A stretch of 64,000 bases of DNA from Streptomyces avermitilis MA-4680 = NBRC 14893 (GCF_000009765.2 NC_003155.5:372001-436000); one strand, 5' to 3'; numbered from the stretch's first letter, positions 1-8,735 are shown. Numbers and translations: made by a program. The notes: generated by a model not told the origin, from the sequence alone.

Positions 1-637
1 TGCCGCCGTCCAGCAGCGGTAGCAGTTGCTCGGCGTAGCCGGTCTCCTTCTCTGGCGTCGGTCCGAAGACCGCGCCGAGCAGGGCCCGAGTCCCGGTCTC
101 GCACAGCACCATGATCTTCAGCATTGGGTATCCGTCGGTGCCGTAGCGGTGCTTGTGCTTGCCCAGCCACGCACAGACTCGCGGCCGGTCAGGGGCCTTG
201 GTGGAGCTGCACCCGTCGAAGGCGACCGTGCGCCAGCACCGGTATCGCACCCCGGGTGTGATCGGCTGTGCCACAGGGCCGGCCAGCGTTTCGAACAGCA
301 ACCGAAGCGGCGCGACGCCCAGCCTCCGGCGAACCTCCCGCAACGCCTTCTCCGAAGGGCGCCGGTGAAGAATCCCGCGCAGCCCGGCGGTGAGCTTGTC
401 CCACACGCGCACGTACCCCAGCTGCGGGAAGAGGGCCAGTGCCAGCACGAAGTACACGCCCACCCTCGACGGCAGCAGCCGCAGCCTGTGCTGGGCGCCG
501 CCGGCGCGTTCCAGCACGTCATCGACGAGTTCGAAGGGTAACTGCTGGGTCAGCTCGCCAAGATGCCCCGGAGCGAAGATGCCGTCGGCGACGGTGATGG
601 ACGACGTGAGCGTGACGGTGGAACACTGAACGGGCAA
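1..637 (-). CDS. IS4-family transposase, N-terminal part (runs off window)
   Basis: The protein matches residues 1-212 of the 542-residue transposase at 58053-59681. The start is a TTG at 637 preceded by GAAGGAG, exactly as in the complete copy. It would cut and join the element's own ends. Only the N-terminal domain and the region with the first catalytic Asp (VAFDGCSS) are inside the window; whether the rest is intact cannot be seen. Confidence 0.88.
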   Translation of the reverse strand, partial: MPVQCSTVTLTSSITVADGIFAPGHLGELTQQLPFELVDDVLERAGGAQHRLRLLPSRVGVYFVLALALFPQLGYVRVWDKLTAGLRGILHRRPSEKALREVRRRLGVAPLRLLFETLAGPVAQPITPGVRYRCWRTVAFDGCSSTKAPDRPRVCAWLGKHKHRYGTDGYPMLKIMVLCETGTRALLGAVFGPTPEKETGYAEQLLPLLDGG

Positions 638-771
638 CGGGGCTCCTTCGAGTGGGAAGACCTTGGTCGGCTTCCTCGCTCTACCAGGAGCCCCGTTGCC
701 ATGACCTGCGCTTCCCCGAAAATCCCGGATCCCGTTGACAACCCCGGATCGGCCTTAACTCCGTGGTCTTG
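1..771 (-). mobile_element. IS4-family insertion sequence, cut by window edge
   Basis: This segment is the reverse complement of 57919-58689: the positions add to 58690 over the whole stretch and the encoded proteins are identical where compared. It therefore holds the 5' half of the same element. The terminal repeat at about 733-771 is the same sequence as the left terminus near 57918. Identity stops at 771, where an IS3 orfA begins, so the element sits inside that gene. The far end lies outside the window. Confidence 0.9.
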
Positions 772-772
772 A

Positions 773-1066
773 AAGTACTCGCTGGAGTTGCGTGAGCGTG
801 CGGTGCGGATGTACCGCACCGCGGACCCGAAGCCCCAGATCAAGAAGCTCGCCGTCGACCTCGGCGTCCACCCCGAGGCCCTGCGCGGATGGATCCGCCA
901 GGCCGAGGCCGATGCCGGCGAGCGTGACGACCGGCTCACCACCGACGAACGCGCCGAGCTCGCCGCGCTGCGCAAGGAGAACGCCCAGCTCAAGCGGGCG
1001 AACGAGGTACTGCGGACAGCCTCGGCTTTTTTCGCGGCCCAGCTCGACCCGACCCGGCCCAGGTGA
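773..1066 (+). pseudogene. IS3-family orfA, 5' end removed by IS4 insertion
   Basis: This is the helix-turn-helix protein that an IS3 element makes from its first reading frame. The readable part begins KYSLELRERAVRMYRTAD and ends at a TGA at 1064-1066. It has the typical HTH (LGVHPEALRGWIRQAE) followed by a leucine-zipper-like heptad stretch (LAALRKENAQLKRANEVLR). The original start is gone because the IS4-like element ends at 771. A TTG at 788 could in principle restart translation. It overlaps orfB by 4 bases and is set one frame ahead of it, as in active IS3 elements. Confidence 0.85.
1027..1033 (+). promoter_or_regulatory. Putative -1 programmed frameshift heptamer in IS3 orfA
   Basis: The bases read T TTT TTC in the orfA frame, a canonical X XXY YYZ slippery heptamer. 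Slipping back one base puts the ribosome in the orfB frame, which is open from here through the orfB start at 1063, so a fused OrfAB transposase would result. IS3 elements are known to make OrfAB this way. No stem-loop downstream was worked out. Confidence 0.6.
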
Positions 1067-1980
1067 CCGCGCTCCTCGACGAGCACCCGCACCTGGGGGT
1101 CGAGTGCGTACTTCGGGAACTGCACCTCGCCTCCTCCACGTACTACCGCTGGCGCCACGCAGAGCGCGAGCCGTGCGAACGTCGGCGCCGGGACGCGGAA
1201 CTCACCGAGCAGATCAAGCAGATCCACACGGACTCCGGCGGGATCTACGGCTCACCGCGCGTGCACGCCGTCTTGAAGCGTGAGGGTGTGCACGTGGGCC
1301 GCAAACGGGTCGAGCGCCTTATGCGCGAGGCCGACATCGCGGGCATCAGCCCGCGCCGAAAGGGCTTCACGCGCCGGGATCCCAAGGCCACGCTCGCCCC
1401 GGACCTGGTCGAGCGCGACTTCACCGCACCCGCCCCGAACCGGCTGTGGGTCACCGACCTCACGATGATCTCGACCGGTGAGGGACCCTTGTGGCTCTCG
1501 GCGATCCGGGACGCGTTCTCCCGGAGAGTGGTGGCCTGGGAGACCTCCGCCCGCGCGGACGCGGACCTGGTCCTCACCACACTGGAGTACGCCCTGGCCA
1601 GCCGAGAGGTCGAGCCCGGACAACTCGTGCACCATGCCGATCACGGCTGTCAGTACACATCCGTGAAGCTGACAACTCGCCTTGTGAGAGCGGGAGTTGA
1701 GGCATCTATGGGCTCGGTCGGGGATTCGTACGATAACGCCCTCGCGGAGAACCTTTGGATGCTCATCAAAACCGAGTGCATCCGTGGGCGCACCTTCACC
1801 ACCCGCGCCGAGGCCAACCTCGCGCTCTTCGAGTACATCGACGGCTTCTATAACTCCCGGCGCATCCAGAAGCGGCTCGGCTACCTCAGCCCCGTCGAGT
1901 TCGAGGAGAAGCACTACGCCGACCAGGCAACGGCCGAACGAACGAACCTGAAACCCCGTCAACCCGCCCTGGCCAGCTGA
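1063..1980 (+). CDS. IS3-family transposase OrfB
   Basis: This is a 305-residue integrase-fold protein of normal orfB length. An N-terminal HTH_21-like part (HTDSGGIYGSPRVHAVLKREG) is followed by the catalytic core, with D132 in WVTDLTMI, D193 in HHADHGCQYTS and E229 in NALAENLWMLIKTE. The last two are 35 residues apart, the classic DDE spacing. The GTG start overlaps the orfA stop, so normal expression is probably by -1 frameshifting from orfA. Because orfA is disrupted upstream, this copy probably cannot transpose by itself. Confidence 0.93.
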   Translation: MTALLDEHPHLGVECVLRELHLASSTYYRWRHAEREPCERRRRDAELTEQIKQIHTDSGGIYGSPRVHAVLKREGVHVGRKRVERLMREADIAGISPRRKGFTRRDPKATLAPDLVERDFTAPAPNRLWVTDLTMISTGEGPLWLSAIRDAFSRRVVAWETSARADADLVLTTLEYALASREVEPGQLVHHADHGCQYTSVKLTTRLVRAGVEASMGSVGDSYDNALAENLWMLIKTECIRGRTFTTRAEANLALFEYIDGFYNSRRIQKRLGYLSPVEFEEKHYADQATAERTNLKPRQPALAS

Positions 1981-2008
1981 TCAGCACCTCCCGCACACCG
2001 GGGGAAGC

Positions 2009-2506
2009 TCACCCGGAGGGTTTTACCTCCTGCCAGGTCGCCTCCCGCCATGCGGTGATCGCGTCCTCGTTGCGTTCGGCGGCGGGCCGGGCGGGCATCT
2101 GCACGCTGAAGCCCATGCGGTGCAGCAGCCGGGTCACCCCGGAGATGCTGTAGGAGAGGTGGAACTTCCGCCCGATCAGCGTGCGGACTCTTGCGGCGGT
2201 CCACACCTGGTCATCCCTCCAGCCGTGCGCGGCCGGCCCCTCGTCGAGCCACGTCGCGAGCTTGGCCTGCAGGTGGGGGCCGAGTCGGCAGTCGTAGCCC
2301 GGGGGTCCCTGGGAACGCAGTGCTTCGCGCCCGTTCAACGCCCACGCACGGCGCCACTGGTAGACCGACTTCTCGCTCACCCGTAACTCCCGGGCGATGC
2401 ACGGGACTTTTACGTCCCCCTCGAAGAGGTCAGCGGCCCGCATGCGTACCTCTTCGCGGCGTTTGCGCTGCTCGGCGGTCAGCCCGCCCCCGTCCGGATA
2501 CCGCAT
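2009..2506 (-). pseudogene. IS630-family transposase, N-terminal HTH half only
   Basis: The 165 residues contain a winged-helix DNA-binding domain (PCIARELRVSEKSVYQWRRAW) and the linker domain with GPPGYDCRLGPHLQAKLATWLDEG and HLSYSISGVTRLLHRMGFS, typical of IS630 transposases. After TWQEVK, where the DDE catalytic domain should begin, the frame ends abruptly at the junction with the IS3 element's downstream DNA. It is therefore a 5' fragment lacking all catalytic residues. Confidence 0.8.
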
Positions 2507-2515
2507 ACTTCCGGG

Positions 2516-2646
2516 CTACCAGCCAAGACGGGCCCTGTCACCAGGTCTGACGAGACCAGACGCTATAACGCCAAGGTCAGTAAGCGTCGCACCGGTGAGG
2601 CTCGTCCCCGCGAGATTCGCCCCCATAAGATCTGCCTTCTCTAGAT
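2516..2646 (-). pseudogene. Pentapeptide-repeat protein remnant
   Basis: The frame reads HLEKADLMGANLAGTSLTG and then ATLTDLG, about five A(D/N)LxG-type pentapeptide repeats, and ends at a stop at 2516. The upstream part is removed by the IS982 element that begins at 2647. Pentapeptide-repeat proteins form right-handed beta helices of diverse roles, so no function can be given. Confidence 0.55.
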
Positions 2647-3638
2647 GAATGAGTCCAAGGGGTGTTGTTGCGGTCAGTGATCGTAGGCTGTGAGTGATCG
2701 TTTGATGGGCTGTCCAGTTTGGTCGTTGTGCCAGATCGCCGCTGTGAGTGCGAGGATCCGGCACAAGACCCGGGCTGACACTCCTGCAGGGCTCTTGCCG
2801 CCGTGTCGTTCCAGGTTGAGCTGCCCCTTGAAGGTCTGATTGATCGACTCGATGACCTGCCGCAGCGGTTTGAACAGGTGTGACCCGGTCGGCTCGGCTT
2901 CCCCCTTGCGGGCTGGCCGCAGCAACTTCAGGTGACGCTCGGCAAGGCCGCGCTCGAACTCGCGGCCGAAGTAGTTCTTGTCCCCGATGATCGTCTGCCC
3001 GGGGTGAGCGGCGAGGACGTCTGGCGCGGTATCGAGCATGTCGCGCAGTGTTTCGCGCTCGTCCGCCCCGGTGAGTGCGAACAGGACCGGCAGCCCGCCG
3101 AGTGTGCACACCAGGTGCAGACGCAGCCCCCAGAAGTATCGCGAGTGTGATGCGCAGTAGCCGTACTGGGCCCAGCCTGCCAGGTCCGAGCGTTTGGCCG
3201 TCTCACGGGAGCAACCGCAGCCGACCGGTGTGGAGTCGACCAGCCACACATCGTCGCTCCACAGTGAGGTATCGCGGGCCACGATCCGGATCATGCTGGT
3301 GAGCAGTGAGAACGCGGCGCGCAGCCGCTTGTTGTAGCCGGACTGCTGGGGCACGTAGGGAAACAGGTGGCCGAAGTCCCGCCCGACGCGGCGAAGCCAG
3401 CGCCGCTCAGAGGTGTATCCGAGCAGCGCCGACATGACCGCGAGCGTGATCAGCTCGGCGTCACTGAGTGTGGGCGTGATTCCGATGGCAGGCCGCCACG
3501 GCGCCAGCCACGGTGAAGCCTTCAACTCGTCGTCAATCCGGGCATAGAGTGCCGTTGCGAGGGTGTCCAGGTTGTTAGTCACACATCGACGTTGGACGCC
3601 CTCGCCTCATGTCCGCAGGTGATCCTCTGGACTCATTC
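2647..3638 (-). mobile_element. IS982-family insertion sequence, 992 bp
   Basis: The ends carry imperfect inverted repeats. The left reads GAATGAGTCCAAGGGG from 2647, and the right, read from the other strand, GAATGAGTCCAGAGGA ending at 3638. The single transposase gene fills most of the space between them. Length and organisation fit IS982. No clear target duplication could be recognised. Confidence 0.75.
2674..3582 (-). CDS. IS982-family transposase
   Basis: This is an intact 302-residue protein of normal IS982 length. The DDE residues appear as D116 in WLVDSTPVG, D201 in IIGDKNYFG and E245 in QVIESINQTFKGQ. The N-terminal 100 residues form the usual helical domain (LSDAELITLAVMSALLGY). 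It should excise and insert the element whose ends flank it. Nothing in the sequence suggests it is inactive. Confidence 0.92.
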   Translation of the reverse strand: MTNNLDTLATALYARIDDELKASPWLAPWRPAIGITPTLSDAELITLAVMSALLGYTSERRWLRRVGRDFGHLFPYVPQQSGYNKRLRAAFSLLTSMIRIVARDTSLWSDDVWLVDSTPVGCGCSRETAKRSDLAGWAQYGYCASHSRYFWGLRLHLVCTLGGLPVLFALTGADERETLRDMLDTAPDVLAAHPGQTIIGDKNYFGREFERGLAERHLKLLRPARKGEAEPTGSHLFKPLRQVIESINQTFKGQLNLERHGGKSPAGVSARVLCRILALTAAIWHNDQTGQPIKRSLTAYDH

Positions 3639-3667
3639 AGGGATCCGGGGCGTGCCCACTGCGGTGA

Positions 3668-4606
3668 CTATGCGTCACGGCTATTTCGCAGGGCCTGGAT
3701 GAGCCAGGGGTACACCGGGATCAGGTTCGGTACTACGTGCCAGCCGTTGACGATCCATACCAGCTGCCAGTATCGGTCTACCCGGGGATCGTGCGTCTCT
3801 TCGAACTGCTGGGCCATCCAGTCCCGGAATTCCGTGTCAGGGGTGCGCGCGAGCACCTCGGCGAAGCGGTGCACGAGGTCGTCGATGACGGGTGCGCCCC
3901 TGTCGTTGAGCGGGTCGATGCCCGCCTCCATGGCCTCGGCCACCTTCTGACGGGTGAACTCCATCAGTTCCTCGCCGGCATCGCATTCGATGTCGAGCGG
4001 GCGCCCGGCCGCCTGACGTACGGCCGTCCGGCGCATCCGGGCACGGAAATCCTCGTCGCCGACCAGCTCGGCGAGCTCCACCCACGCGGTGACCTGCTCG
4101 CCGGTCGGATCATCGGGGAGGTCGGGAGTGGCAGCGCGAACCATGGCCACCGCGGCTGGGTCGGCATCCACTGTGCCGAAGGTGCCATCCATGAAATCGT
4201 CGATCAGACGGCGGCGTTCCTCGCCGGACAACTGCGTGAGCCTGTGCATGAGCTTGGTCTCCTCGGGACTGGACCCGCGGCTGGCCACGACTCGCAGAAC
4301 ACTCCGACGCAGTTGCAGCGTCCGGATCTGGACGTCCATGGCGTCGGCGTGCGCCGCGGCGACTTCCGCCACCGAGAGCTCACGGTCCAGTACCCGTTGA
4401 ATCGTGGCCAGGTCCATGCCCAGCTCGCGCAGTGTGCGCAGGAGTTCCAGACGGAGCAGTGCGTCGAGGTCGTAGAGCCGGTAACCGGCGGGACTACGGG
4501 TGGTCGGCGCTACCACCCCCGAATCGGAGTAGAACCGGATGGTCCTCACAGACAAGCCGGTCCGCCGGGAAAGCTCCCCGATCGAGTAGAGGGTCGTAAC
4601 GTCCAT
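3668..4606 (-). CDS. MerR-family transcriptional regulator
   Basis: The predicted protein is 312 residues. It begins with a MerR winged helix (YSIGELSRRTGLSVRTIRFYSDSGVVAP, then AGYRLYDLDALLRLELLRTLRELG), followed by the dimerisation helix and a long C-terminal domain of about 190 residues that I do not recognise as a known ligand-binding fold. The frame stays open upstream, but the ATG at 4606, preceded by a GGGGGAC ribosome site, puts the HTH at the usual place. A palindrome just upstream is a good operator candidate, suggesting autoregulation. No conserved cysteines suggest metal sensing; a small-molecule ligand is more likely, by inference. Confidence 0.88.
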   Translation of the reverse strand: MDVTTLYSIGELSRRTGLSVRTIRFYSDSGVVAPTTRSPAGYRLYDLDALLRLELLRTLRELGMDLATIQRVLDRELSVAEVAAAHADAMDVQIRTLQLRRSVLRVVASRGSSPEETKLMHRLTQLSGEERRRLIDDFMDGTFGTVDADPAAVAMVRAATPDLPDDPTGEQVTAWVELAELVGDEDFRARMRRTAVRQAAGRPLDIECDAGEELMEFTRQKVAEAMEAGIDPLNDRGAPVIDDLVHRFAEVLARTPDTEFRDWMAQQFEETHDPRVDRYWQLVWIVNGWHVVPNLIPVYPWLIQALRNSRDA

Positions 4607-4621
4607 GTCCCCCACTCTGCT

Positions 4622-4640
4622 GTCTCCAGTCAGTGGAGAC
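4622..4640 (-). promoter_or_regulatory. MerR-type operator palindrome
   Basis: GTCTCCAGTCAGTGGAGAC is a perfect dyad of 7-base arms around a 5-base centre, 16 bases upstream of the MerR gene start. On the minus strand it is preceded by TTGAGT, a plausible -35 box. MerR proteins are known to bind such dyads inside long promoter spacers, so this is probably the regulator's own promoter-operator. Confidence 0.6.
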
Positions 4641-4826
4641 TCAAGGCCATTCCCCAGCCGGGCCCCGACCCAGACGTCCACCGAGTCGCTGAGGCATGCA
4701 TCGCGTGCTCTCCGCTGACCGCCAAAATGAAACGGGCACGCCTTGCACGTGCTGGGCGGACGATGGCAGCGACATGCGACACCACTCGCTGGCGGTTTAC
4801 GGCTACGAGCCCTTGGACTCAATCAT

Positions 4827-6260
4827 CTAGTAGGGCTCCGTTAGGTCTGTCTCGCGGTCCTGTTTGGGGGCATGTTGAAGGTGTGGATGCACATGAAGTG
4901 AACCGTGCTCGGGCGACGTTGGCATTATTCGTGGCTGACGTGTTCGCGTCGGTGCCGCGTAAGGACCAGCGGGCGAAGGGCGACTGCTATCTGCGGGGGC
5001 TGATGCTGGACGGACGGCGTAAGTCGATCCAGCCGATGGCAGAGCGGCTGCCGGATGGCAACGAGCAGAACCTGCAGCAGTTCGTGAACCAGTCGACCTG
5101 GGATCCGGTGCCGGTGCGGCGGCGGATCGCGGAGCGGATGGTGGCGCAGATCGGCCCGGATGCCTGGGCGGTCGATGACGTGTCGTTCCCCAAGGACGGC
5201 AAGATGTCGGTCGCGGTCGCGCACCAGTACTGCGGGGCGCTGGGCAAGCAGGCCAACTGCCAGGTCGCGGTGAGCGTGCACGCGGTCTCCGACACTGCCT
5301 CCTGCCCGCTGCAGTGGCGGTTGTTCGTGCCCCAGGAGTGGGCGCACGACGCGCCACGGCGGCAGAAGACCGGGATACCGCCAGAGGTCGGGCACCGGGA
5401 GAAGTGGCGCCTGGCTCTGGACATCTTCGACGAGCTGGCCGGGTGGGGGCTGGTGCCGCCGGTGGTGGTGGCCGACGCCGGCTACGGGCAGAACGCCGAC
5501 TTCCGCGACGGCCTGGACGGCCGGGGCATCGGCTATGTCGCGGCCATCCGCTCGGATGTGACCGTCCATCCGCACGATGCCGAGCCTTTCGCGCCGCCCT
5601 GGTCGGGCAACGGCCGCAAGCCCCAGCCCCGCTACCGCGACAAGCCGTCCTCGGTGGCGGCGCTGGCGACCGGCCACGGGCGGCAGGCCTTCACCGAGGT
5701 GACCTGGCGGGAAGGCTCCCGCGGACCGATGCGCTCGCATTTCCTGTCCCTGCGGGTGCGGCCGGCCGGGGTCAAATCCCGACGCCTCGCCCAGGCCGCC
5801 GCCACAGACGAAAACTGCTGGGACGGTGTCCTGCCCGAGGTCACACTGCTGGTCGAATGGCCCGAAGGCGCCGAGGCGCCCACCGACTACTGGCTGTCCA
5901 ACCTGCCCGACACGCTCTCCCTCGCCGAACTGGTCCGCCTGGCGAAGATCCGCTGGCGCATCGAGCACGACTACCGCGAACTCAAGCACGGCCTCGGCCT
6001 GGACCACTTCGAGGGCCGCTCCTGGACCGGCTGGCACCACCACGTCTCCCTGGTCACCGCCGCCCACGCGTTCCTCACCGAACAGCGTCTGGCCCCAAAA
6101 GCCGGTACAGCGGACTCACCCTCTACCAGACCCTCGACGCCATCCAGGACCTGCTGAACTGCTGGAGCGGCACCTGCACCACCTGCCACCGCCCCCTGCC
6201 CAAAACATCCACCACCAGCCACAACCCAAGAGCCAGAGCAACCTAACGGAGCCCTACTAG
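4827..6260 (+). mobile_element. IS701-family insertion sequence with CTAG target duplication
   Basis: The element proper is 4831-6256 (1426 bp). Its ends are perfect 16-base inverted repeats, TAGGGCTCCGTTAGGT on the left and its complement on the right. The bases CTAG occur immediately outside both ends (4827-4830 and 6257-6260). IS701 elements duplicate a 4-base YTAR target, so this is a clean and probably recent insertion. Confidence 0.92.
4883..6157 (+). CDS. IS701-family transposase
   Basis: About 424 residues from a GTG at 4883; a GTG at 4898 is also possible. The frame is open far upstream, but that part is antisense to the MerR gene. Recognisable blocks are the N-terminal GLMLDGRRKSIQPMAERL, the first catalytic block WAVDDVSFPKDGKMSVAVAHQ, VVVADAGYGQNADFRDGL with the second Asp, and KIRWRIEHDYRELKHGLGLDHFEGR with the catalytic Glu. 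This pattern is typical of Streptomyces IS701 transposases. The gene lies wholly inside intact inverted repeats and is likely active. Confidence 0.9.
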   Translation: MDAHEVNRARATLALFVADVFASVPRKDQRAKGDCYLRGLMLDGRRKSIQPMAERLPDGNEQNLQQFVNQSTWDPVPVRRRIAERMVAQIGPDAWAVDDVSFPKDGKMSVAVAHQYCGALGKQANCQVAVSVHAVSDTASCPLQWRLFVPQEWAHDAPRRQKTGIPPEVGHREKWRLALDIFDELAGWGLVPPVVVADAGYGQNADFRDGLDGRGIGYVAAIRSDVTVHPHDAEPFAPPWSGNGRKPQPRYRDKPSSVAALATGHGRQAFTEVTWREGSRGPMRSHFLSLRVRPAGVKSRRLAQAAATDENCWDGVLPEVTLLVEWPEGAEAPTDYWLSNLPDTLSLAELVRLAKIRWRIEHDYRELKHGLGLDHFEGRSWTGWHHHVSLVTAAHAFLTEQRLAPKAGTADSPSTRPSTPSRTC

Positions 6261-6280
6261 GGGCTGCGCGAGCAGATCCC

Positions 6281-6862
6281 TCAAGAGTGCTGCGGGATGA
6301 AGGGGGTGGCGGCGGAGCGAGCCCGCTCCCACATGCCGGGCAGCTGCTCCTCAGGACGCTGCTGCTCACCGTGCAGGGCGTTGAGCACCACCAGGCATCC
6401 GGTCAGGGCCGGTACCGCCCACTGCGCGAAGGCCAGCTGCCGCTGGGCCGAGTCGATGTCGATCGGATGCCGGGCAGCCTCTTTGGCGTCCTGCGGGTCG
6501 GAGGAAGCAGCCAGCTCGACTTTCTTGCCCAGGACACGGCCGTAGGCAGTGGCGGCCAGGGCCGCAGCGGTGACCAGGGTCTTGGCCGTGGTAGAGGCCC
6601 CCACGCCCTTCTGGGCGGCGACCCGGTGAGCGTTCACCGCAAGCAGTCCGCCGCCGCCGAACAGGTGCGCGCCAATGGCCGCGGCGTTGACCGGCGTCCA
6701 CTTCGCCCACCCCGACGAGGCGATCCGTGCCCTGGCCCGGGCCGTCTCGCTTTGGTCCTTTGCTGCTCCGTTGAGACCGACCGCGCCCATGAGAGAGCCG
6801 CCGAACCAGGCTGCCAGACCCACATCGTGCAGGCTGCGGATGAGGGTATTGCGATCGGACAT
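6281..6862 (-). CDS. Four-helix membrane protein of unknown function
   Basis: 193 residues with a strong GAGGAG ribosome site eight bases before the ATG. Four hydrophobic stretches are visible (about residues 13-33, 57-80, 90-110 and 145-165), rich in Gly and Ala, with short loops. I recognise it only as the kind of small conserved actinobacterial membrane protein usually annotated hypothetical. It stands alone, ending 20 bases from the IS701 element, so the insertion did not damage it. Confidence 0.75.
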   Translation of the reverse strand: MSDRNTLIRSLHDVGLAAWFGGSLMGAVGLNGAAKDQSETARARARIASSGWAKWTPVNAAAIGAHLFGGGGLLAVNAHRVAAQKGVGASTTAKTLVTAAALAATAYGRVLGKKVELAASSDPQDAKEAARHPIDIDSAQRQLAFAQWAVPALTGCLVVLNALHGEQQRPEEQLPGMWERARSAATPFIPQHS

Positions 6863-7219
6863 GACAGTGCTCCTCGGAACAGGGGACAGGTGCCGACAGA
6901 AACGTCGAGCCCCACCCCACCCTCGCCGGAGCCTGGCCCCGCCGCCATCACGACTGACCCGGACGGATGCAAGGCCCCGGAGGGAGCGTCAGGGCAGTTT
7001 GGTTGCGAAACGCGGCTACCGAGAAACAGCGCTGTCCTCCAGGATCACGTGACACTCTCGGGCAGGGATGGGCGCCGCCGGGACGGCTGGTTCTGGCCCC
7101 AGGATGTGCTTCTCGGCCACTTCCAGGACGCACGTTCGTTCGTGGCCGACGGCGGCTTTCGCGCCGGACAGCTCCCCTGCCTTGCAGTCGTTGCGGTTGC
7201 CCGGAACACCCGCCCAGAA
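6863..7219. other. Intergenic stretch without recognisable gene
   Basis: No open frame in this stretch has a family signature or a convincing start. It presumably holds the promoter of the membrane protein at its left side and the 3' region of the phosphatase gene at its right. Confidence 0.5.
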
Positions 7220-8542
7220 TCATCGCCCGGGAGTGGTCCGTCCCGTCCTTGACGGTCGTGAGGCGTCGGTGAGGTCGGCGCCGGTGGCGGCGTCACGCTG
7301 GGAGTGGTTGGTGCCGTGCCAGTCCAGGCACATGACGGTCGCGTCGTCCTGCAGATGGCCGTCGTTGGCGTCGACGATCGCCGCGATGAGGGTGCGGGCG
7401 GCCTCGCGGGGATGCAGCGCGCGGGTGCGGATGATCAGGTCGGACAGATCGAGGCTGCCTGCGTTGCGCTCCAGCATGCCGTCGGTCAGCATCACCAGCC
7501 GGTCGCCCGGCCGCAGGTCCAGCGACTGGACCTGGTAGCTGTGCGGGGCGTGGAAGCCGAACGGCATATCGATCTTCGGAGTGATCTCCCGCACCTGTCG
7601 GTTCCGCATCCGCAGCGGCCAGGGGTGCCCGGCGTTGATGAACTCGGTTGTGCCGTCGATCAGGCTGATGCGCAGGAGCTGGCCGGTGACGTAGCCCTTG
7701 TGGCCGTGCTCGCGCATGGCCTGGTCGGCCTGGCGGGCCTGTTCGGCGAGGTCGGCACCGGCCCGCCGTGCCCGGCGCAAGGCGCCCACCGCAAGGGTGG
7801 CCAGCAGTGCGGCGTCGACATCGTGACCCATGGCATCGGTGACGGAGAGCTGGACCGTGTCGCGGTCGATCACGTAGTCGAAGGTGTCACCGCCGACGTG
7901 GTCGGCCGGCTCCAGCGCCCCGGCCACCGCGAACTGTGCCGCCTCGCACGCCAGCGAAGCCGGGAGCAGCCGGTGCTGGATCTCCGCGGCCAGGCTCAGC
8001 GGGGTGGTGCGGCGGCCCCACTGGTACACGTCGGTGAAGGACCGGTTCGCGATGACGATGTACGCCAGGGCGTGCGCGGTCTCGCCGATCTCCCGCATCA
8101 CCTCCGCGTCCGGTGCCGCGGGCAGGAACAGTTCGAGGAGCCCGATGGCGTCCCCGCGGTTGGTCACCGGGGCGACGATCCGCACCAGCGCGCCCTGGCC
8201 CTTGGCCTCCACGCTCGGCCGCTGGGTGCGGATCACGTCGTCGTACAGGGTGCCCCGCAGCGTGATGCGTTGGGCGGGTTCATCGGTCTCGACGCTGCCC
8301 GCCGCCCCCAGTCGTACGACCGAGCCGCCGGTGAAGTCGGTGATCAGGAACGACACCGACGCGGCCCCCAGGTGCTCCTTGAGCATGCGCGCGACCACGT
8401 CGAGCGACTCCACGGGCGCCGCTGCCTCCGCCGCCGCCAGCGTCCCCGCGAGAGTCATCGCCCTGCCCCGGCCACTCCCGCTCCCGCTCCCGCTCCGGGG
8501 AAGACGAGCGGACCGCCCGCCGTCCGGCTCTCTTGCGGTCAC
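7220..8542 (-). CDS. SpoIIE-type PP2C protein phosphatase with GAF-like sensor
   Basis: 440 residues from a GTG with GAGGAG upstream. Residues about 40-170 look like a GAF domain (SVSFLITDFTGGSVVRLGAAG, VTNRGDAIGLLELFLPA). Residues about 180-410 are an RsbU/SpoIIE phosphatase domain with EIQHRLLPASL, the metal-binding Asp in HVGGDTFDYV and VTDAMGHDVDA, INAGHPWPL, and the final DDATVMCLDW. Such enzymes dephosphorylate anti-anti-sigma proteins and so control alternative sigma factors; the partner is not visible nearby. A decayed anti-sigma kinase lies at about 10.7 kb. The Ser-Gly repeat near the N terminus is a low-complexity linker. Confidence 0.9.
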   Translation of the reverse strand: MTAREPDGGRSARLPRSGSGSGSGRGRAMTLAGTLAAAEAAAPVESLDVVARMLKEHLGAASVSFLITDFTGGSVVRLGAAGSVETDEPAQRITLRGTLYDDVIRTQRPSVEAKGQGALVRIVAPVTNRGDAIGLLELFLPAAPDAEVMREIGETAHALAYIVIANRSFTDVYQWGRRTTPLSLAAEIQHRLLPASLACEAAQFAVAGALEPADHVGGDTFDYVIDRDTVQLSVTDAMGHDVDAALLATLAVGALRRARRAGADLAEQARQADQAMREHGHKGYVTGQLLRISLIDGTTEFINAGHPWPLRMRNRQVREITPKIDMPFGFHAPHSYQVQSLDLRPGDRLVMLTDGMLERNAGSLDLSDLIIRTRALHPREAARTLIAAIVDANDGHLQDDATVMCLDWHGTNHSQRDAATGADLTDASRPSRTGRTTPGR

Positions 8543-8735
8543 ATCGGCTCCTCACTGCTCGATGACGCTCAGGACTCGGCCCGGGATGCTGCGAAAGAGC
8601 TTGCCGAGCCCGGTACCGGACAGGCCACATTGCACCACGGGACCCCGGGCACGCCGCGGTTACCAGCCTCTCTCGGACCCTGCGCGGCCAGGGGTCCGCC
8701 CCCGAGTCCTGCGCTTCGGCATGCTCCGGACGCGG

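Noticed and set aside
3737..4880. Long open frame joined to the IS701 transposase
   Set aside because: Antisense to the MerR gene; the protein similarity starts only at about 4883, and the frame is open merely because of high GC.
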